Below, one piece after another: positions 1-5,053 of a stretch of 8,867 bases of DNA; the stretch's first letter is position 1; each line of letters begins with the position of its first letter. The DNA comes from Alphaproteobacteria bacterium (GTDB taxonomy: Bacteria; Pseudomonadota; Alphaproteobacteria; Micavibrionales; Micavibrionaceae). The notes beneath the pieces are model-generated. The model saw nothing but the letters and a program-made list of their open reading frames with translations, made no database searches and was not told the origin of the DNA. The stretch spans positions 1 to 8,867 of the forward strand of contig JAUICS010000035.1 of NCBI GenBank assembly GCA_030427765.1, given 5' to 3'. Made by a program: the position numbers and the translations under genes.

Positions 1-1
1 T

Positions 2-232
2 CAGGACGGTGAGCCAGAGGTCATAAAAACATTAAGCTACGACCGTATGGTGGCGCCTATTGTAAAGTCTATTCAGGATCTGAAACATGAAAAAGATGAT
101 GATGTCGCGGCATTGAAAGCTGAAAATGAAGCAAAAGATGCTCGTATTGCGCTGCTGGAATCCCAGAACAAAGACATGATGCTCCGACTTGCCGCACTGG
201 AAGAACATACCGGTTATGCGCCGCGCCGGTGA
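2..232 (+). CDS. C-terminal end of a protein with an S74-like chaperone coiled coil (5' partial)
   Basis: The frame is open from the window edge with no stop, so the gene begins upstream and the internal ATG at 47 is not its start. The visible 76 residues begin QDGEPEVIKTLSYDRM. The stretch YDRMVAPIVKSIQDLK resembles the end of peptidase S74 / endosialidase-type intramolecular chaperone domains, where a short Tyr-containing segment leads into a helix and a trimeric coiled coil. The rest (KHEKDDDVAALKAENEAK and onward to LRLAALEEHTG) is highly charged with spaced Leu and Ala, typical of a coiled coil. In that family the domain folds and trimerises a fibre or surface protein and is then often cleaved off. 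The fibre part lies outside the window, so whether this is a phage-derived tail protein or a bacterial surface protein cannot be told. The coiled coil is well supported; the S74 assignment is inferred from a short motif. Confidence 0.6.
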   Translation, partial: QDGEPEVIKTLSYDRMVAPIVKSIQDLKHEKDDDVAALKAENEAKDARIALLESQNKDMMLRLAALEEHTGYAPRR

Positions 233-314
233 CTGGATGTACATTTTGGTGATCCTTGGTATGTTTGCCGGCTTTGCAGTTACACTGGTTGTGACCAGAC
301 GCCGCGTTTCGTAA
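216..314 (+). CDS. Candidate single-span membrane micropeptide, 32 aa
   Basis: This small ORF starts inside the last codons of the preceding gene (17-bp overlap, different frame) and ends at TAA 312-314. It encodes MRRAGDWMYILVILG, then MFAGFAVTLVVT, then RRRVS. A hydrophobic core of about 17-20 residues (about 8-27) is flanked by arginines on both sides, which is the pattern of a single transmembrane helix. A GGAAGA stretch at 199-204 lies 11 bases upstream and could serve as a weak ribosome-binding site. I recognise no family. It could be translationally coupled to the upstream gene. The alternative is a chance ORF, since 33 codons are too few for coding statistics. The clean hydrophobic core with charged ends is the only argument in favour. 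Confidence 0.35.
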   Translation: MRRAGDWMYILVILGMFAGFAVTLVVTRRRVS

Positions 315-383
315 AATACACCATTTTCTAAAATATTTTGCACGCGTTTTTCGAATTTAAACCTTTGATTAATTTGTGAATTG

Positions 384-421
384 TACCATTATGGTAGGGG
401 AATATTCATTCAACCATTATG
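384..421. repeat. 13-bp dyad plus direct repeat of its core in the sensor-operon leader
   Basis: TACCATTATGGTA at 384-396 is a perfect inverted repeat (TACCAT / ATGGTA) around one central T. Its core ACCATTATG (385-393) recurs exactly at 413-421, 28 bp downstream. The second copy lies 23-31 bp before the start codon of the binding-protein gene. Paired sites at this position suit a regulator-binding site or a 5'-UTR structure. I did not match it to a known box, and it does not look like the PHO-box consensus. The rest of 315-443 is AT-rich, with no clear terminator and no good sigma-70 promoter; TTGATT at 365-370 is the best -35-like element. Confidence 0.35.
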
Positions 422-429
422 CGTCCGAA

Positions 430-435
430 AAGGGA
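430..435 (+). promoter_or_regulatory. Ribosome-binding site that sets the start at 444
   Basis: AAGGGA ends 8 bases before ATG 444. The in-frame upstream ATG at 381 has no such site, sits next to the dyad, and would add a hydrophilic stretch in front of an otherwise clean signal peptide. The site therefore supports 444 as the true start. Confidence 0.65.
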
Positions 436-443
436 AAAATCAT

Positions 444-1244
444 ATGTCATTTCTAAAACGTTTTGCCACTCTCTCTGTTGCCGTGTTCAGCCTGTTTTTT
501 GCCGTCGGCGCGCAGGCAGAGGAAAAACTGGAGCATGTACTGGTTAAGGGATCATCAAGTGTCTACAGTGCAATTATGCATGAATATCAGGATGAAATTG
601 CACGGGATGCTAATGTTGATCTTGAGGTGTTTTCATCGAGTTCGGGGCGTGGTTTACGTGCCCTTCTGGCAAATGAAACAGATATCGGCATGATTTCATC
701 GCCGTTGGATGTCATGGTTGAAAAAATGGCGAAGGAGGGCAGGGTCGTTGATGCGTCGCATATTCAGCCAATTTCAGTCGGGAATATCAATTTGTCGTGG
801 GTTGTTCATCCGACAAATCCGGTACAATCGGTTACAAAAGACCAGATTTACAAAATTCTGAATGGTGATATCACAAACTGGAAAGACATTAACGGTATTG
901 ATATGCCGATTAAGGTTGTGACCGAACACCCGACAGGTGGTATGTTTGCGCTGGTAGACAGCATTTTGTTTGATGAAAATTCAACCATTCTGGAAGATAA
1001 AATCGCCATGCAGAATGGTCCGCAGGTTGGTTTGGTTGTATCACAATTGCCGGGTGGTTTTGGTTTTCTTAGCTCCGCAACACCGCAAGACCTTATTTTA
1101 GGAACAAAAGAAATTGACGTGTCCGATTTTAGTTTTGAGCAGAAACTGTTCCTGATCGTCAATAAAGACAGAATGGAAGAGCCGAAGATTAAGCGCACTA
1201 TCGAGGCATCTTTGAATTACAGCGTGGATAAACAACCTAAATGA
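444..1244 (+). CDS. PstS-like periplasmic substrate-binding protein, probable ligand sensor for the adjacent kinase
   Basis: This 266-residue exported protein has a Sec signal peptide: K5-R6, a hydrophobic core at about 7-22, and a likely signal peptidase I site AQA|EE after residue 25. The mature part resembles the PBP_like / PstS fold. It has a GSSS loop at 36-39, SSSSGRGL at 64-71, DIGMISSPL at 80-88 (compare DFGASDAPL in PstS), and ILNGDITNWKDI at 138-149, a hallmark of phosphate-binding proteins. The third anion-binding loop of PstS (the RxDGSGT type) is not recognisable; the matching place, about 160-168, reads TEHPTGGMF. The ligand may therefore not be phosphate. No pst permease or ATPase gene is adjacent. 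Instead the stop codon overlaps the start of a hybrid histidine kinase, so I infer a sensory role of the TorT or LuxP kind. The fold is well supported; the ligand is unknown. Confidence 0.85.
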   Translation: MSFLKRFATLSVAVFSLFFAVGAQAEEKLEHVLVKGSSSVYSAIMHEYQDEIARDANVDLEVFSSSSGRGLRALLANETDIGMISSPLDVMVEKMAKEGRVVDASHIQPISVGNINLSWVVHPTNPVQSVTKDQIYKILNGDITNWKDINGIDMPIKVVTEHPTGGMFALVDSILFDENSTILEDKIAMQNGPQVGLVVSQLPGGFGFLSSATPQDLILGTKEIDVSDFSFEQKLFLIVNKDRMEEPKIKRTIEASLNYSVDKQPK

Positions 1245-3616
1245 GACGTATTTCCGGCAAAATAACATTTTCTTTTGCCACTGTTCTTTTCCTGGCTTTT
1301 GCCGCATTGTGGGTGCAGTATTACCAGCTTGTCGAACTGCGTGACCAATCCAGTGAAATTGTAAATAAACAGACCGTTCTGGAAGGGGCAATCAACGAAT
1401 TTATCGTTGATTTTGTCGAATACGCATCGATTTCACAAAGTGCCCCGGCGTATATTGACCAATCCCTTCTGAAGAAACGTAAAGATCAGTGGGATGAGCT
1501 CTACGAGCGTATGAATGAGACTATTCAAAAAATCAGTGATAGTTCGTATGAAGGTCATGCGCCGGATACGGTGCAGCTTAAAAACATGCTGGATAGTTTC
1601 CATGATAAAAGTTTGGATGTGTTTATATCCATGGAAGCATTTGCCCAGATGAAGGCAATTAACCAATATGATAATAATGTTGATCCGCTTCGTGTCCAGA
1701 TTGATACGTTTCTTGGTAACGAACTGGCGAAAATTCAACAAGCTCGTAGTGAATCATTTGCATCGCTTGAAATGCAAGTTATAAGCGCCGGTTGGTGGCT
1801 GTTTGTATTCGTGGTCGGGATGATTGTCATTGGCTTGGTGATGGGAACGTATTTGACGCAGAATGTGATTGCGCCAATTCGTTTGCTTACGGAATTTTTA
1901 AATCGTGATGACCGTCAAGATACGTCACAGCAGGTTCCTTTTGTCGAACGTGAAGACGAAATTGGCCAGTTTGCGCAGGCTTTTGATAAAATGCTGCAGC
2001 TTGAATACGCAAAACAGGTTGCGGAAAAGGCAAGTGAAGCAAAAAGTGAATTCCTTGCCAATATGTCGCATGAATTACGTACCCCGCTGAATAGTATTAT
2101 GGGTATGACACGGATGATTATCGAATCCAAGGCACTGGATGAAGATAATGAGGATATGGCGAAAACCGTCTATAAATCTGCGACAAACTTGCTTGATACG
2201 GTGAATGATATTCTGGATATTTCCAAGATTGAGGCTGGAAGTATCGTGCTCGAAGAACTGGCTTTTGATTTTAAGGATACGGTGTCAGGTATAGTCAGTT
2301 CGTTGTCACAGCTCGCCAGTTCAAAAGGCGTTGCGCTTGATTGCCGATTTATAAATGACGATATACCCTATGTTATTGGTGATCCCCTGCGTATTAACCG
2401 TGTTCTTATCAACCTTGTCGGAAATGCGATTAAATATACGTCACCGGATGAAACCGGAAATAAGAAAGTCCCAGAGGTTAATATTCTGGTTGATGTGCAG
2501 GACATCGGATACGGACGGGCCGAAATATATTGTGAGGTTCAGGATACAGGGATCGGTATTCCGCATGACAAACAGGAAACTATCTTTGAAAAATTTACGC
2601 AGGCGGATGTGTCAACCACGCGTAAATACGGTGGGACTGGGCTTGGCCTGTCTATTACAAAAGAACTTGTCGAACTGATGGGCGGTGAAATCGGTGTGCG
2701 AAGCCAGGTGGATAAAGGGTCCACGTTCTGGTTCAAAATTCCGTTTGAAATAACCGATGAAATTGATGAAACGAACCATGAGGATGTGAAGCGTAAACGC
2801 CGTATCCGTAAACGGGATAGTAACCGATACCGTGTTGATGTTGATATCGCCAAAATTCTGGTCGCGGAAGATCATCTGCTTAACAAAGCTCTTATTAAAC
2901 GTCTTCTTGAGCGTATGGGTTTTACGGATATTACAATTGTTGAGAACGGTAAACTTGCTGTTAAAACATATAAAAGCGGAAGTTATGACGTTATATTGAT
3001 GGATTGTCATATGCCGGAAATGAACGGTTATGAAACAACCCAGGCCATACGCCAGATCGAAAAACTGACAAACCGTCATATCCCGATTGTTGCCTTAACG
3101 GCCGATGCGATGAAGGGGACGCAGGAACGATGCCTTGATGCCGGTATGGATGAATATGTTACGAAACCGATTGATGCGGATGAATTAAAAGAAGTGTTGA
3201 TGCAGTGGGTAAAGATTGAAGAAAATGGCCAGGTAGATCAAACATCAGATTTAAAACCTGCAAAGAAAAAAGCAACTTCCAGTCATGATGTACCTGTCGA
3301 TATGGAACTTCTAAAAGAATACGCAAATTCGGACGCGGACATTAAATTATTTGTCGATACGTTTATTCAACAAAGTGAGGAAAGCACAAAGATATTATGC
3401 GATCATTGCGTTGACGGGGCGAATGATAACTGGGTTGGTGCGGCCCATAAGTTAAAGGGCGGGGCGGGCATGCTTGGCGCGAAGACTTTGCACCGGCTTT
3501 GTGCCGAGGCGCAGAAAATATCGTCTGGAACTGCGGATGAGCGTAAAGTTGTTCTGGATTCTATTATGAAAGAATACGAAAGCGTTAAAAAATACCTTAG
3601 TGAACAAATTTCCTAA
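1241..3616 (+). CDS. Hybrid sensor histidine kinase (HAMP-HisKA-HATPase-REC-Hpt), TorS/BarA-like
   Basis: This 791-residue inner-membrane phosphorelay kinase has a first transmembrane helix at about 8-27. A periplasmic domain follows at about 28-184, apparently all helical and rich in Gln, Asp and Glu. The second transmembrane helix is at about 185-206, then HAMP to about 257. The HisKA box FLANMSHELRTP carries the phospho-acceptor H277. The ATPase shows N-box N395, G1 DTGIGI from D435, F-box FEKF at 449-452 and G2 GGTGLGL at 464-470. The receiver domain (about 538-657) has acidic pair E543/D544, phospho-acceptor D588, T620 and K642. The C-terminal Hpt domain has H736 in AAHKLKGGAG. All relay residues are intact and no PAS domain is seen. 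Its ATG overlaps the previous stop (ATGA) and has only a weak upstream GGA, so translation is probably coupled to the binding-protein gene. No response regulator follows, so the output partner is encoded elsewhere. Confidence 0.95.
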   Translation: MRRISGKITFSFATVLFLAFAALWVQYYQLVELRDQSSEIVNKQTVLEGAINEFIVDFVEYASISQSAPAYIDQSLLKKRKDQWDELYERMNETIQKISDSSYEGHAPDTVQLKNMLDSFHDKSLDVFISMEAFAQMKAINQYDNNVDPLRVQIDTFLGNELAKIQQARSESFASLEMQVISAGWWLFVFVVGMIVIGLVMGTYLTQNVIAPIRLLTEFLNRDDRQDTSQQVPFVEREDEIGQFAQAFDKMLQLEYAKQVAEKASEAKSEFLANMSHELRTPLNSIMGMTRMIIESKALDEDNEDMAKTVYKSATNLLDTVNDILDISKIEAGSIVLEELAFDFKDTVSGIVSSLSQLASSKGVALDCRFINDDIPYVIGDPLRINRVLINLVGNAIKYTSPDETGNKKVPEVNILVDVQDIGYGRAEIYCEVQDTGIGIPHDKQETIFEKFTQADVSTTRKYGGTGLGLSITKELVELMGGEIGVRSQVDKGSTFWFKIPFEITDEIDETNHEDVKRKRRIRKRDSNRYRVDVDIAKILVAEDHLLNKALIKRLLERMGFTDITIVENGKLAVKTYKSGSYDVILMDCHMPEMNGYETTQAIRQIEKLTNRHIPIVALTADAMKGTQERCLDAGMDEYVTKPIDADELKEVLMQWVKIEENGQVDQTSDLKPAKKKATSSHDVPVDMELLKEYANSDADIKLFVDTFIQQSEESTKILCDHCVDGANDNWVGAAHKLKGGAGMLGAKTLHRLCAEAQKISSGTADERKVVLDSIMKEYESVKKYLSEQIS

Positions 3617-3645
3617 ATAAGATTCACAAAAAGAGATTGCGAATA

Positions 3646-3660
3646 TTGTGCGTGGCACAA
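3646..3660. other. Small hairpin after the kinase gene, no U-tract
   Basis: TTGTGC, loop GTG, GCACAA form a perfect 6-bp stem with a 3-base loop, 29 bases past the kinase stop. No T-run follows, so it is not a typical intrinsic terminator; it could stabilise the mRNA end. TGCGTGGC inside it (3649-3656) is repeated at 3663-3670. Confidence 0.3.
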
Positions 3661-3671
3661 AATGCGTGGCC

Positions 3672-3700
3672 TTTACGTATTGTCGTTTAGGCGATACACT
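3672..3700 (+). promoter_or_regulatory. Candidate sigma-70-type promoter for the beta-oxidation genes
   Basis: TTTACG (3672-3677) and TACACT (3695-3700) are separated by 17 bp. Each matches the -35 or -10 consensus at four of six positions. It lies in the 204-bp gap between the kinase and thiolase genes and would give a leader of about 115 bases. An AT-rich stretch with the palindrome TTAATTAA (3706-3713) follows directly. This is a by-eye call; a weaker pair (TTGTCA 3745-3750 with TGTAAA 3770-3775, 19-bp spacer) lies nearer the gene. Confidence 0.35.
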
Positions 3701-3736
3701 TTAGCTTAATTAATAAACACGGATCAGGGAGCGCGC

Positions 3737-3755
3737 TTGTCTTATTGTCAAAGAC
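3737..3755. repeat. Inverted GTCTT/AAGAC and direct TTGTC repeats upstream of the thiolase gene
   Basis: GTCTT (3739-3743) and AAGAC (3751-3755) form a 5-bp dyad around a 7-base centre. TTGTC occurs twice, 8 bp apart (3737-3741 and 3745-3749). Lying between the candidate promoter and the ribosome-binding site, it could be an operator for a fatty-acid regulator. The arms are short and chance is a real alternative. Confidence 0.2.
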
Positions 3756-3806
3756 GCATTCTCTGTGTCTGTAAATCTTAACACCCTTGAACTTTAAACC
3801 CAGCCT

Positions 3807-3812
3807 AAGGAG
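3807..3812 (+). promoter_or_regulatory. Ribosome-binding site that sets the thiolase start at 3821
   Basis: AAGGAG ends 8 bases before ATG 3821 but only 2 bases before the in-frame ATG at 3815, which is too close to be used. The start is therefore 3821 (MADNQNY). Confidence 0.75.
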
Positions 3813-3820
3813 AGATGGTT

Positions 3821-5029
3821 ATGGCCGACAACCAGAATTACAGCGTTATTATTGATTTTGCACGTAGTGCACAGGCACGGACGGCCCCTCCCGGTATGGC
3901 AAAAAAGCAAGGGCGTTTTGCCGATCTTGATCCACTGGATATACTTGTTCCGGTTGTGAATACATTGATTGATCGCACGGGCGTGAAGGTTCGGGATGTG
4001 CGTAAGGTTCTTCTTGGTGTTGTTCACCAGGAGGCCCGCCAAGGACTGAACCTTGCACGTTTGCTGCCGCTTCATGGTGATTGTAAACTTGATTCTGATT
4101 ACACCGGCGGCACGTCGCTTGACCGTTTTTGTGGATCTTCTATGGAATCGATTGCGCTTGCCGATGGTATGCTGGCCCGTAACCCGGATGAAGTTTATTT
4201 GTGCGCGGGCGTACAAAGTATGAGCCATATTCCAATGGGTGGTTTAAACCCACTCCTTAACCCCGCGGTTCACGAAGGCAACGCGGCGGGTTTCATGAAT
4301 ATGGGGATTACGGCGGAAAACCTTGCGGAGCTATATGGCATAAGTCGTGAGCAACAGGATGCGTTTGCTGTCCGATCACATGAACGCGCAATTGCCGCGC
4401 AGGAAAGCGGTGTTTTAAAGGATGAAATTGTCGAAATAAATGGCCTTGATCATGATGATGGTGTTCGTCCGGGAAGTTCGGTCGAGGGGCTGGGTAAACT
4501 AAAAACAGTGTTTAAGGCCGAGGAAGCCGGCGGCAGTGTCACGGCCGCAAACTCATCCCAGATCACTGATGGTGCATCGGCCGTGCTGGTGACGTCGGAG
4601 GCGTATGCCAATGAAAATAACCTCCCGATCAAGGCACGTATCATTTCTTTCGGTGAAAGCGCGTTGAAGCCGGAAGTTATGGGGCTTGGTCCTGTTGATG
4701 CGTCGATACAGGCGCTGGAACGTGCCGGTTTGACAATGGATGATATGGATGTTGTTGAGCTGAACGAGGCATTTGCCGCACAGTCCCTATCCGTTCTGGC
4801 TGAATTTGACAAGCGCGGTATGCCAATTGATCCGGATAAGGTGAATCTGGATGGCGGCGCGATTGCCATTGGACATCCGCTGGGTGCATCCGGTGCGCGT
4901 ATTACAGGCCATTTGGCAAATGTTCTGCAACGTACCGGCGGTCGATATGGTCTGGCGACAATGTGTATTGGTGGTGGTCAGGGAACGGCCATTATCTTGG
5001 AAAATCCAAATTACACTCCACAGCCGTAA
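3821..5029 (+). CDS. fadA: Acetyl-CoA C-acyltransferase (3-ketoacyl-CoA thiolase), FadA-like
   Basis: This 402-residue thiolase performs the last beta-oxidation step, cleaving 3-ketoacyl-CoA with CoA to acetyl-CoA and a shortened acyl-CoA. Catalytic features are all present. The nucleophile C104 sits in DRFCGSSMES (usually NRFCSSG). NEAFAAQ at 315-321 is the standard thiolase motif. GHPLGASGAR carries H352. The acid/base C382 sits in MCIGGGQG near the end. Length is normal for the family (about 390-430). The N-terminal ARTAPPGMAKKQGRFADLDP is longer than the usual short PxGxxxG segment, and D101 and G105 replace the commoner Asn and Ser around the nucleophile. It precedes a fused dehydrogenase/hydratase by 24 bp, so the two are probably co-transcribed and may form a complex. 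A biosynthetic acetoacetyl-CoA thiolase is less likely given that neighbour. The gene symbol is by function and context. Confidence 0.9.
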   Translation: MADNQNYSVIIDFARSAQARTAPPGMAKKQGRFADLDPLDILVPVVNTLIDRTGVKVRDVRKVLLGVVHQEARQGLNLARLLPLHGDCKLDSDYTGGTSLDRFCGSSMESIALADGMLARNPDEVYLCAGVQSMSHIPMGGLNPLLNPAVHEGNAAGFMNMGITAENLAELYGISREQQDAFAVRSHERAIAAQESGVLKDEIVEINGLDHDDGVRPGSSVEGLGKLKTVFKAEEAGGSVTAANSSQITDGASAVLVTSEAYANENNLPIKARIISFGESALKPEVMGLGPVDASIQALERAGLTMDDMDVVELNEAFAAQSLSVLAEFDKRGMPIDPDKVNLDGGAIAIGHPLGASGARITGHLANVLQRTGGRYGLATMCIGGGQGTAIILENPNYTPQP

Positions 5030-5053
5030 TTGATATTCGGGAGGTATTGATAC

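Noticed and set aside
313..341. Terminator in the AT-rich stretch after the micropeptide
   Set aside because: Possible stems are only A-T pairs (AAAAT/ATTTT) with no GC-rich base, so they would be too weak.
381..443. Longer start for the binding protein (ATG at 381)
   Set aside because: It lacks a ribosome-binding site, overlaps the dyad and puts non-signal sequence in front of a clean Sec signal peptide; 444 has AAGGGA at the right distance.
315..443. PHO box upstream of the PstS-like gene
   Set aside because: I looked for paired CTGTCAT-like 7-mers and found none; the leader's repeats have a different sequence.
444..1244. Calling the binding protein PstS of a phosphate transporter
   Set aside because: No permease or ATPase genes are adjacent, the protein is short, and the third phosphate loop is not recognisable.
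3815..3820. Thiolase start at the ATG of 3815
   Set aside because: Only 2 bases separate it from AAGGAG; 3821 has the proper 8-base spacing.
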